Assembly (NCBI GenBank): GCA_003008705.1
Contig: PDUO01000030.1
Location: 311,985 to 375,984 of the forward strand
DNA: 64,000 bases
Reading direction: 5' to 3'
Source: Pezicula radicicola
Lineage: Eukaryota > Ascomycota > Leotiomycetes > Helotiales > Dermateaceae
Below the pieces are notes generated by a model. It ran no database searches, was not told the origin of the DNA, and saw nothing but the letters and a program-made list of their open reading frames with translations. The position numbers and the translations under genes are program-made. The first letter of the stretch is position 1, and each line of letters begins with the position of its first letter. Shown piece after piece: positions 1 to 10,943 of the stretch.

Positions 1-2818
1 GGGAGTTTTACACAACACAAATGTACATTACTTCTTGGTTGCGGCGCTCAGTTCGACGGCAATGAAGACGAGCGAACGAACGATATATCGTAAGTAAAGT
101 ACAGAACAATCCAATACAACAAAATTAACTAACACCTCACTTCTCAAGCAACAATACTCCCGCTCCACCTAACCCATCCTCTCTATCCCACTATCACAAC
201 CACAATCACAACCACAATCACAACCACAACTGCACATCATGCACACGACTCGAACTCTTCATAACCAACAACGAAGCCCCAACATTACACACCACCTCAG
301 AAATTACTACAATCAATGCTGCGAGAAAATTTATGGCTCTGAAGCTTCAAACACTCGAAAAGAATTTACAAACCGAAGAGAATAGTGGGAGCGAATGTTA
401 TGTGGATATAAAGAGATTAGAGAACCTTGAAGTGTCTGCTAGAATATAATAAGCGAGGTTGCTCCAACAGGTTGACCAATTCGATGATAATAGGTAAAAT
501 AGCTACGAATTGACTAATACCTACGTTGAATTGACCAAATCTCTGTATTAATCTATTCGATAAAAATATTTAGTCTATTTGATTTTGCCCTTACCCTTGA
601 CCTTAGCCTCAGCCTCAGTCTTGATCTCATTTCTCTGCTTCTCATTATTAATAACCTTGTGAACTATATCTATATAACACCATGGTTCTTTTCGATACGT
701 ATTCTTTGCTATTATAGTCTTCTAATCTAATTAGGCCATTAAATTCTTAAAAAATTGAGGGCTAAGAATACAGTAACCTGCAAGCGAGGACTTATTAGAA
801 AGCAGTTGATCTGTATAATGCCGTTAATTATCACAGCGCACACAGTCGTAAGAGTACCCTCAGATACACTTTATAGTCGTTACTACAGTTTGATCTAGTG
901 TTAATTTTCGTATAGGATTAATTGTTGTTTTGCTAGGTCTATGCTAATAATTTTTTATAGGTTATTTGTTTTTATTAATATTTCACTAAACTATGCTGAA
1001 TTAGCTAAATAAGTAACTTAGTTATTCTGGTCTAGTAATATATTGAAGAAAAAAAAAGAGAATTTACTTGACTACCTCTATAAATTGGTCATTTCTTGGG
1101 CTTTTGGTCATTTCTGTCATCGCTCGCTTATTTCTCTCTCACCTCCTGCCAATCAAACCACCAATCTCTTAACTTATTTCCATTTTGATTTTTCCACCGA
1201 CGAATGTTCTATTGAAAATTTTATAACACCAAGTTATATCCGGATATCTTCTATACCTAGACCGTCAACGCCGTATACCCTGTCAACCCCTTAAATATGT
1301 CACCACGCCCATGGCCGCTCGCTTACCATCCTGCCCTACCAACACTTCAAACCCCATCAACACCCACACATCCCCCCAACATCCTATTTAATCCCCTTCT
1401 CTCCCTTGAATCTCCCTCTCCAATACTTTTAATTTCATCCGCATACATTTTCTCGAAGAATTAATTTTATTATCCTCCAAGGTCGTATTGTTGGTACTTG
1501 TACGTAGTAGTGGTGACGCTTCGTCGTCTGTGATGAAGAGTTCGAGACGTGTACATGTCATGCAACAATGAGTCCTGGATGGTGGTTGTTGATAGGTTGG
1601 ATTGTTGAGAGCGTTGCTGGATGAGAGTGTTGTGTTAGGTTAGGTTACCTGAGAGGATTGTTTGAGAACCCTTACCCTGGTGTGCCCTTTGTTCCATCCA
1701 CCTCCAAAATCCCATCAAACTGAGTACCATAGCCTAGAATCAAGGTGCTTATGTCGTTTGAAGCAGTCTGCATTGTATCCTCGGGCCCACCCAAGTTTTC
1801 GGCCTGCGTTGACGTTGATGCAGTTCCGTTGGTGCCCGACAAGTCTTGTTGTCCACGAGCTGCTGAATGATTGTTGTCTTGCGAAGAGGAGGCAGCAGGA
1901 GAGTGGGAGGTTAATGGAGCTTTGTTGCTTTTGTCGGAGCTGTTGATAATTGGGATCAGTCCTGATATCCGAGTATGCAAGTACTTGTCGACCAAGGGAG
2001 AGAGAGAGAGGGAGGAAAGTCTTTAGCTGCAAGGAAAGGACAAACCCGATGGAAGACCCATGAACGGCCTTAGTTGACGAGCGTTTGCGAGGCATGATAC
2101 TTTGCAATATCCAAAGGCTGTTGAAGGAGTGGTAAAGTATAGGTAAGGACTCGGGGGAATAGAATATACGGGAAATAGTTTACACGTGATGAAGAATCGC
2201 TTATGGGACAGCTTCGACAAAGACCGTAAGAAAAGAACGGAAAGATCGCAATGACAAGAAGAAGAATGAGAGATTAGTGAGATAGGGCTCAACAATTATA
2301 TAGTCCATACTGAGATCTTACAAGGAGGCGTCAGGAACACCGTTACAAGACTGATGCGCTCTCAGCAGCTACACTGTGGATAGCACAAGCCTCCAAGTCA
2401 AGCTCGACTACCACGACTAGCCTGGTTAGCCATTCGGGCGATGACTAGGGGACGACCGGGTGCTGTTTCCATCCTATTATTGTGCAGCCCCTCAGCCGAG
2501 CACTGCAGGCTACCCCACTACGCTCGCACACCATCTCGTACGTTGCGTTATCGCCCTGAAGCTAGTAAAGTTGCGAACGCATTCTAATAATTTTAACACA
2601 CTAACTTTTATGAATTTACTTGTACAGTACAGTATCTTGGAGTTGCAATTTTCGTACCTGAATAAGATGGCTGAGTCTATCACATGGACTTCCCCATACC
2701 GATCGCCACGTCGTTCCTCGGCTCCCTGGCAGAATATTCTATGCCACGCCGTTATTTAGATGCTCACTGGCTATTTTGGCCGCCGCACAAAGATACAGAT
2801 AACTGAAGCAGTTTGGAT
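1..2818. other. gene-poor AT-rich stretch
   Basis: No reading frame here resembles a known protein. The stretch holds short low-complexity runs, including a CA-rich tandem motif at about 185-232. A Ser/Thr-rich frame on the minus strand at 1672-1995 has no ATG that can be joined to it with a proper splice phase, so it is not called. Nothing else is seen. Confidence 0.6.
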
Positions 2819-3216
2819 TAGGGAATATAAAATGACGGTCATTTTATAGAATTACCGTCACTCGACTGTAATTAATGTAATTATTCATAAATTGACGGGT
2901 CAAATTGACCAATCACACGTGATTATCGGCTGGAAATATTATATATTCCACTTATTAAGTAGAGAATTTCCTACCTTTACCGACGTACCTTTATATATAA
3001 AATACTTCAAAACATAAGAACTTTAATAATTCTATTAATATTTAATTCTAAACAAATAATTTTACTAGTTAAAATAATAGAAGTCTTTTAGATTTAGGAG
3101 GTATATAGTAAAATTATTAGGGTAGTTAGGATTCGGTCGGATTTAAAAAATGACGGTAATTTGACACGTAAATTTACAAATAGACCGATAGGTAAATTGA
3201 GCCGTGTATTCCCTAG
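2819..3216. repeat. possible AT-rich MITE-like inverted-repeat element
   Basis: The left end reads TTAGGGAATA and the right end reads TATTCCCTAG, giving short inverted ends about 400 bp apart. Inside, AATTACCGTCA (about 2852) and TGACGGTAATT (about 3148) form a second inverted pair, and a 17-bp palindrome centred on ACGGT lies near 2829-2845. There is no coding potential. The ends are short, so this could be chance in AT-rich DNA. Confidence 0.35.
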
Positions 3217-3452
3217 TTTCGGGTGCGTCAGTCAGCCTGCCGAGACTCAACTCCTGTCAAGACTCCAGCCTGTCACGAGTCCAGCCCGTAAAGAGTAAGG
3301 CTTCAGCCTCTCACCACTCAAGCTCCATCTCCAACTCCTCCTTTAGCACCAAATCCACACAACCCACTTGAAGCCTAGCCAAATAACCACCTCTTCTCGT
3401 ATCAGACTGCCGGATTGTTCGGTTGACAAGAGAGAGGTTTATCGCCTGTATT

Positions 3453-4334
3453 GCTTAGGCCCCTCCTAATGTATGTTCATTTTTAGTCGGCGAAAGCAGT
3501 TTGCGTCAGCAAGCAATTTACGTTGCATTAAAACACACCAAAAAAAATACGCATTTTTGCAGGAAAAGCGTAGAAAAATTATAATTCAAACCTATCCTCT
3601 TACAGTATTCTATAAGGGAAAATTCTTAAATTTAAGGTTATATATAAAGTATAATATTATATTTGCGCAAAAAAAATTAATATGCTTCTTACAAGGAGGT
3701 ACGACTACAAAGAAGTGTTACCCCGCGAGGGTGTGCTAGGCGAGAAATTAGAGTTCCTTGGGTAAGGCAATTCAGTCCAGAAGGCAATTAAGTAAGGCAA
3801 TTACAAGTGCCTAGATTCCGGAGCCTATTAGTTCCTACTGCAATGTCTATATAGCTCGATTTCAGAGCCCATATTAGCTCCTATTACAATACCTATATAT
3901 TCACCTATATTTGCCTCTCTTAAAATCATGTATCCTCCTTCTAAGAAGTCTAGGGATGCGCGCAGAGCATCCCCCTATATAATTCATGTATGTTATATGT
4001 TATAAGGTTAAAAAATAGTACTTTTATATCATATATTATATAAGTAAAATTAAAGTAAAATTGAAAAAAGAATTAAGGAATTACTACTAAAATTTAATAT
4101 AATACACTTTGCTTACCGACATAGATTGCTTTCTCTAACTAAAAACGAACGTACAGAAGGGGGTCATCAAGAAATACGCGTCACCTCCTTGGCTAGCGTA
4201 ACAAATTATACGCACTTTCAGGGCTAAATTATTAGAACTATGTACCTCAGAGACGATAAAAGCTTTCAAGAGAGCTAGGGAGAGTGACGCTTATATCTTG
4301 AGACCCCCTTCCGTACATTAGGAGGGGCCTAAGC
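3453..4334. mobile_element. non-autonomous DNA element with 21-bp perfect terminal inverted repeats
   Basis: The 21 bases at 3453-3473 (starting GCTTAGGCCCCTCC) are an exact reverse complement of 4314-4334. With a one-base indel, similarity extends a few bases further outward. The roughly 880-bp interior is AT-rich and has no transposase-like frame, which fits a MITE or a decayed class II element. A diverged copy of one terminus lies alone near 37665. The element family is not recognised and no clear target duplication was settled. Confidence 0.65.
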
Positions 4335-4792
4335 GAATACCAACAATTACTGTTTTTTCTTTGTCCCTTATACAATTGTCCTAATGTCGGTATTTTATCC
4401 CCTACTGCATTAAACGTCATTTTTTTCACAGGGATTTAACACTCAGAGAATTTCACTACCAGAACTTGTATGTATTTGGATGTGCACATCCTATTGGTCT
4501 GTACATATGTTATTTAGCACACTAGGGGAAAGCTAAAGGATGTTTGCTTAATTCCCTGGAAAATCTAAGTTCGTTAATTGTGGCTGACTTACTCATCAAG
4601 GCATTTCAGCGTTAACCATGTAAAATGATTAGGGAATTCTGTTTTGCGGACACTCAGCCTTTGGGGTTTAATATTTGTTTCTTTCATTCATAATGTAATT
4701 GCTGCATGTTGATCATTTCATCCACCGCACCCAACTATAAACATACATCCTCCTAACTCCGGCGACCCGCAGACTCCAAATCCTGCTGTCGA
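4335..4792. other. intergenic, nothing recognised
   Basis: A short AT-rich gap between the inverted-repeat element and the 3' end of the vWA gene. It probably includes that gene's 3' untranslated region. No other signal is seen. Confidence 0.5.
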
Positions 4793-6745
4793 TTACGCCT
4801 TATAAGCAGGCAACTCATCAGCGGGCAAATCAAACTCCGGTTTCAAGATCTCGCTATATCCAGGTGGGTCAACAGGATAAACGCTTCCCAATAAATCCTC
4901 CACGACCAACCGCTCACAGACGCGACCATGAACATCAAAGAAGCCAACATGAGGATTGAACTTTGCTACTCGCTCCAATTCAATAGCATGCGAATGATGG
5001 TGTGGACAATTCTCCATTCCAACAAGTGCAATGGTAACATATGCCCATGTTTCGCCTAGCAACTCAAGTTCAAATTCATCCATATCGAATGCTTCACCAT
5101 CGAGGAAGACGAGGAGGGAGAGCTTGGGCATCCCGGGAGTTGGTTGCCAGCCATAGACCGGATCGAAGCGACCGTGGCCGTACGTGCGGTTTTGGTGTGT
5201 GAAGTATGTATTTTTGACGACTTGCCAACCTTGCATAACTTGGGTTCCACCTCCAAGTCGAACCTTAGAATACCAGTCTCGCTGGAAGGTTCTTGTAGAT
5301 AGTTGACCAATGTAATTTCCCATTGTAGAAAATGTTACGGTATCAATACCCGTTGTTTGGGGGTGTTCCTTTTGAGCTCGAGGAATCATATGGTGGAGAA
5401 CTCGATGAACGAGATGCTGGACAAGTGCGATGTTTGAAGGTTGGTCATGATAACGCCGCATTCCATCCGGTCCGACAACACCTTGGTGGGGATTCCAAGT
5501 CATTGAACCGGACACATCGATAAGAAGCATAGTCTCCAGATGGTCTGTACCATGAATAATGCCATCCGCTAGCTCATGTAGCGCTCGTTGTCTAGCCTCA
5601 TTGACCGTATTTGTAACTTGCAGCGAGTATTCATGTGACTTGATCTGCTTGTCGTTGTGGAAGACATCTCCCGGACTTCCATATGCGGCAAGTTTCTGAG
5701 CATCTATACGAACTTGTCTTGCATTTCGGGCATTTCCGCGTCGAATAATGGTGTTTCTGTCTCGGTTGATGTTGAGGGGATACAGTTGGGCATGCTGACT
5801 TCCATCAGGAGTCACACCGTTATTCAATAGGTAATAGAGTCGCTTTTCCGCAGGAGTTTCATAGAGAGATCCTTCAGGATAAAGGTATGCTAACTGTCGT
5901 GATTGAACCCATGCAGTCGGGATTGGTTCCATGTAGCCTTTATTAAGCCGTTTGGCAAATTGCCTAGGATGCTGTTCTCCCAGGTATTCCCAATGCTGCT
6001 GCATTCTGGTTGCTTTCATGTAGCGCATAACCATTTCATAGACTGGCGAGCCTGGCGGTCCCCATCTCTGGGTCATTAAGGCGAAGGCCTTCTCCATAAT
6101 TTCCTGTGTTTTCTGCTCTTTGGTCTTAGCTTCGCCTCCAACACCAAGGGAAGCAAGGAGGCCTCTTAAACCAGTAGATCTTCCTAGAGAGCTGTCAATG
6201 TGGTTTCAGAAAATTTTGGTTACTTTTAGCTGCTCACGCTTTGCGTTGATAGCTTCAACATCTGGATTTGGTTGTCCTTTTTTGCTCTCTTCCACTTGTG
6301 ACGGCGCGCCTCCAGTCTTTGAAAACATTCTAGAAGTGTTGATGGGTGCTTGATACGAACTACCTATAGATTGTTGTTTATGGCTGTACGTTGGAGCTAG
6401 ATCCGTTGACTTGCTTGTGGACTCGTGCATCTCGATGGAATCAACACACGCATTTACGTGGGCTTCTCTCTCACCGATGCCCTTTGATTGAAGAGAAATA
6501 TGGCAAATGGGACACTGGTCTTGTTCTGGAACCTCGCTCTTCGTTGGAGCAGTAGAAGATGACATGGCTGAGGAGCTTCCACTTGCTTGTGTTGCAGTTG
6601 ATTCATGGGCAGTCGTAGATATTTTGGCATTGTCTTTATTGCCTTCGAGGTGATTCGCTATGCAAGTGGCGACATGGCTCTCGCTAGCTTGGGAGTCGGC
6701 TGGTAAAGGACTCTCGCACACAGGACATTGGCCATCGCTTGACAT
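4793..6745 (-). CDS. von Willebrand factor A domain protein with two C2HC (UBZ4-like) zinc knuckles
   Basis: Two exons on the minus strand, 6238-6745 and 4793-6183, are joined by a 54-bp intron (donor GTGAGC, acceptor CTAG) that restores frame and gives 632 aa. The N-terminus has two knuckles of the form C-x2-C-x13/14-H-x3-C: Cys7, Cys10, His24, Cys28 and Cys78, Cys81, His96, Cys100. These resemble Rad18-type ubiquitin-binding UBZ4 fingers. A Ser/Thr-rich linker follows, then a basic region. A vWA domain begins near residue 388 with the MIDAS motif DVSGSM (Asp at about 392), so divalent-metal-dependent protein binding is expected. A role in ubiquitin recognition coupled to vWA-mediated assembly is inference. 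The C-terminus carries no transmembrane segment. The start is the first ATG, immediately before the first knuckle. Confidence 0.85.
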
Positions 6746-8027
6746 CTGAATTGAATGGTAATAGCTAGGAAGGAGTTAAGCTGAGTATTTACTCGATGCC
6801 AGGGATGCCTTTGCTGTTCTCGTTGCAAAGCTGCAGTTGAGTATTTAACATAGAAAAGAGAGTGAGGGATTTTAAGGGAATGGAATTATGGAAGTACGGC
6901 GTGCGTGGCGTCTAGGATTGCTTGCTTGCTATGAAAGGAAGGAGGGGTCAGATTCGAAAGGGGGCTATGCCAATGCTTCGTCTAAAAGCTTGTTTCATCA
7001 CTGGGGTTTCTGACTGGTTCATAGGAGGAGATAGCAGCATTTTGGATGCCCATCATTGTTGGAGTGGTGAAGCTTGGTGTAGGCACACCTGGATTTAATG
7101 TAATGGAGTTAGGGATTCCAAATTGAAACATCATAAGTCTTTGTGCAGAACATAGGAATAGGTAGAGTCGACAAGAGGAGGAGGTTCCATGGTTCTGGTG
7201 CTCCGTATTTTGTAGTTGGCGTGTGGCTGGTAAAGTGTGGCGGTCGTTGTAAGTTGTGATCACGTGCACCGAATCGCCTGAGGGTCTGAGGTGATTTCCC
7301 CTCCTCATCGCGATGTGTCTTTCAGCTCTTCTTCCTCTTGTTCACCTCCTTCCTTTTCATACAAGTGAAGAGTCACTCTATAGACACAATAATAGAAATC
7401 GGACATCTACCTTACACCATCTTACTATTCCAATAACCCAGTCTATATCATACATACAAACTCAAATTACAGCCAATTCAATTCTCTCCCGCCAAGGACC
7501 TCACCAGAGTTCACAAGAATGGCCCTCCATCAAAGACTCCAACCAAGGACCTCATCCTCATGGCCTCGTCGGCGCCGTGTCAGCAGGCACACCGAGATAT
7601 TTGACAAATGCCTCATTGATTGGCCTCCCATCCCACTTTATCATCACCGCCCATGATTATGGAGTTCCATCTTGCTTAAACCTGCCATTAGGGATCTCGT
7701 CGGATACAGCATCACTTAGGAGTATCGCGGGTCGCTTCTACCTGTACTTAGGGGAACGGAAGTCTTCACTTTTACCTAACGAGTCTGCATTCCGAGACCG
7801 CCCAAATTTCTTACAAAATGAGTGCGGAATCCTGCACCTAAGTTTTCCCATTTCTCTTGAAACATTCACTCTCGAGTTCCATGAGTTGTATGAAATATCT
7901 TTAGTTGCATCTTGACCCTCTAGTTTCGCGCCGCCAACTGCCCCGCTATCAACACCAAATATCAACAACCCTCCAATCTCACCTTTTAAACAACACGTCG
8001 CACGAACAACAAAATCCACTTCCCATC
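6746..8027. other. divergent intergenic region between vWA gene and arginase
   Basis: This holds the 5' flanks of two divergently transcribed genes. A pyrimidine-rich stretch precedes the arginase ATG. A 45-codon ATG-initiated frame at 7519-7656 (+) could be an upstream ORF if the arginase leader is long, but nothing identifies it. Longer open frames here lack recognisable motifs. Confidence 0.5.
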
Positions 8028-9119
8028 ATGACGACCGACAGTATGGTTCAGCCAAAGTTCTTGTCGAAGCCCGAACAGCTGGGTGTTGTTGCGGTCGGTT
8101 TCTCTGGCGGCCAAGTAAGCCTCGACCTTTTCTACCCCTCCATCAACAACGTATCCTAATAATTCGTAGTGTAAGCCAGGAGTCGATGCCGCACCATCTG
8201 CCCTGATTGCCAGCGGCCTACTCAAATCGCTCGAAGAGGACCTAGGATACGAGTTGCATCACGACGATACCGTTCACTCATACAAAGAGCTCATGCCAGC
8301 CTCGGATCCAGACTATCGCAACATGAAGAAGCCTCTGGCTGTCTCTGCTGTCACAAAGAAGCTGTCAGAGCAAGTCTACAACCATGCCAAGGAGGGCCGC
8401 TGTGTTCTAACCCTTGGAGGTGATCACTCGATCGCCATTGGTACCATCTCTGGCACCGCCAAGGCAATCCGTGAGAGACTTGGTCGGGAGATGGCTGTCA
8501 TCTGGGTCGATGCGCATGCCGATATCAACACCCCCGAGACCTCGGGTTCGGGTAACATCCACGGTATGCCAGTGGCTTTCCTGGCGGGTCTTGCTGAAGA
8601 GAAGAGAGAGGACATCTTTGGTTGGATTGGCGATGACAACAAGATCAGCGTCAAGAAGCTCGTCTACATTGGATTGCGAGATGTTGACCGCGGGGAGAAG
8701 AAGATCCTCAGAGACAACGGCATCAAGGCATTCAGTATGCACGACATTGACCGGTAAGTAAACCTGCAGCATCTGGTGGAGCGCATGCTGATCAGTGGGA
8801 CAGATATGGCATTGGAAAGGTCATGGACATGGCTCTAGGACACATTGGGAATGACACTCCCATCCATCTCTCATTTGACGTAGATGCACTAGACCCCACC
8901 TATGCACCAAGCACAGGAACTCCAGTCCGCGGAGGGCTCACTTTGAGAGAAGGTGATTTCATATGTGAGTGCGTTCACGAGACAGGCTCATTGGTCGCTA
9001 TGGATCTAGTCGAGGTAAACCCAACATTAGAGCCAGGTATCAACGACATCGGTGCTCAAGAGACAGTCCGAGCTGGCTGTTCCCTGGTACGATGTGCTCT
9101 GGGAGAGTCTTTGCTGTAA
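8028..9119 (+). CDS. arginase (L-arginine amidinohydrolase)
   Basis: Three exons (8028-8114, 8170-8753, 8804-9119) encode 328 aa. Introns are 55 and 50 bp with GTAAGC and GTAAGT donors. The protein carries the complete ureohydrolase dimanganese centre: GGDHS at residues 112-116, DAHAD at 143-147 and SFDVDALDP at 247-255, with metal ligands His115, Asp143, His145, Asp147, Asp249 and Asp251. Arginase hydrolyses arginine to ornithine and urea, opening arginine catabolism for nitrogen supply (the CAR1/agaA function). Length matches the fungal family. The ATG at 8028 is chosen because it starts the family-typical N-terminus just before the glycine-rich first beta strand. The gene looks intact and conserved, and is the clearest housekeeping anchor on the left side. 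Confidence 0.96.
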
Positions 9120-10220
9120 ATTTGGGATTTGCTGGGAGCGTCAAATGGGTGGAAATTGATATGATACCATAGAGGAAGGGAAGGCTTTCTTTCAAAGTGA
9201 CTGATCTAGTTGGGCTGTGTTGATGCTGGCAGTTTCGGACATACATATGCTCCAAATAGACTCGAAGACACTTTGTAGTAATAATGAACAATACCTTAAC
9301 AATTATTCTCATCATCATCTAATAATGAATGCCTCATTCCGTCCTCGAGCATATGCCGAAAGACCGAGGACAAAGGAACTGTGATGGGGTGGTTCAATCC
9401 TTTTTTTTTTGCCCCATCCTTTCCCTGCCACCATAATTATTGATTGAAATATTGTTGTCACCCTCCCCCAGCCTTGTTATTTCTCGGTTTTGCGTTGCTT
9501 GGAACGTGCGTCACTACGCAGTTCCCGCGAACCTTATGAACCATCACATCATCACAACTCCCAACATCCACCTTCTTTTTCCATGACCCTTTCGTACTCG
9601 TACATGCCAATTGCCATCCTCACCCATTCAATTCCAGCATCAGTCAATTCTCAAGGCGCATTGAACGAACCATTTCAACGGCCAAGTCCCTGTTACGCGC
9701 CCAAACCCACGACATTATCGCTGCCTCGCGTCCCACTATTCGTTATCCAGAAGCAAGGCGGAGAAGCGATAGATAGCCCCGACCAGCGACAACACCACCC
9801 AGCAAAAAGACGTGGACACCTGGGATTGCAGGAAAACGGGGCCTTCGACGGCGGTGACTGCTCATTTTGAACAGCGACAGCAGTCTTTTGCTTTCTCCCT
9901 CTGTCCACGACGATACCTCTGGAGAACATAAAAGTGGTTCGTGACTGCGACCGTTGGATTGAGGGACCCAAAAGTACTTCTCTGTACCCATAAGACTCGA
10001 GTGCTTACGCTCTTCAATCCACCGCACACACCACCAGAGCGACGAAGAGTGAACGTGAGATCTGTGCGCCTTTGAACATTGAACATTGAACCTCTTCTAT
10101 ACCACCACGTCGCCAAACCCATCCATCTTCATCTCCGAATACCGACCTCGCCTCGAAGCAACAGCCCACATACCTCAAACACAGCTCTACTCTTCCACGA
10201 CCATACACAGGTAGCGGAGA
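9120..10220. other. intergenic, nothing recognised
   Basis: This contains the arginase 3' flank, a T10 run near 9402 and a CA/CT-rich leader before the membrane-protein gene. Overlapping open frames on both strands between 9490 and 10200 show no domain or splice-consistent extension. Confidence 0.5.
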
Positions 10221-10943
10221 ATGGCTTCAACGGAGAGCACAATGACTGAGGTGGTCATCCAGCGTGTGCGCACGAAATACCACTGGCCTGCGATTCAACT
10301 CAACTTCTGGATCCTGATCATGCTTGTCGCATCCTGTACGATACTGGGAATCTTCGCGAGCTTTATAAGTGTGCAGAATCAATTGGAAGTTGGAATTCCT
10401 TGGTACGTGTTCTTTCCGGAATCCTCGCCAGAATTTTCAGCACAGGAGGAAAATTTTACTAACATCTTTTTCTCTTTTACAGGTATTTTCCGTACTGGAT
10501 AACATGCGGCGCACTCGGAATCATCTTCATCCTCCTAATGCTGTATCTTATAGCACAACGCCAATTGTTACCAGGGATAGTGATATTAGGCAGCTTCATA
10601 CTGTTCGTCTTATGGTTGGTCGGTTTGATTGTGATATCAATTGAACTTTGGGGTCCGGCTGGGAGTGTGAATGGGAATTGTAATTTGGTGCAGAGTTCCA
10701 AGGGACAGAGCCAGGCTACATTGGCGTGGTTGGAGCAGCATAGTATTTGTGAGTTATTCCCTTTAGGGCTAAGAATCGCTTCCGTTCTTTTGGCGATGGT
10801 TTTCGAGCGATCCGAAATGAGACTTGCTGATTGTTCGAATAGGTCAAAGTTGGACAGCTGCGTGGGCTTTCGAGCTTGTTGGTACCGTGTTTCTCTTCTG
10901 GATGATGGTCATGGCATACCAAGTCTACCGCGAGGATGCTTGA
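10221..10943 (+). CDS. four-helix membrane protein, function unknown
   Basis: Three exons (10221-10402, 10483-10748, 10843-10943) give 182 aa. The introns have donors GTACGT and GTGAGT and acceptors ACAG and ATAG, and phases agree at both joins. There is a short polar N-terminus (about 28 aa), then four hydrophobic helices at roughly residues 29-52, 62-86, 90-115 and 150-175, with a polar loop between helices three and four containing Cys, Asn and Ser residues. The tetraspan layout resembles MARVEL-like or small fungal plasma-membrane proteins, but no diagnostic motif is visible and no function is assigned. The last exon was found only by resolving the second intron; it supplies the fourth helix and a short charged tail. 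Confidence 0.75.

Noticed and set aside
1672..2107. Ser/Thr-rich minus-strand frames that might form a small gene starting MPRKRSS at 2094
   Set aside because: The ATG-containing frame and the more protein-like downstream frame cannot be joined with a GT..AG intron in the needed phase, and no motif is recognised.
7313..7915. 200-codon plus-strand open frame upstream of arginase
   Set aside because: No domain or membrane pattern; it overlaps the expected leader and promoter region and does not continue through splice sites.
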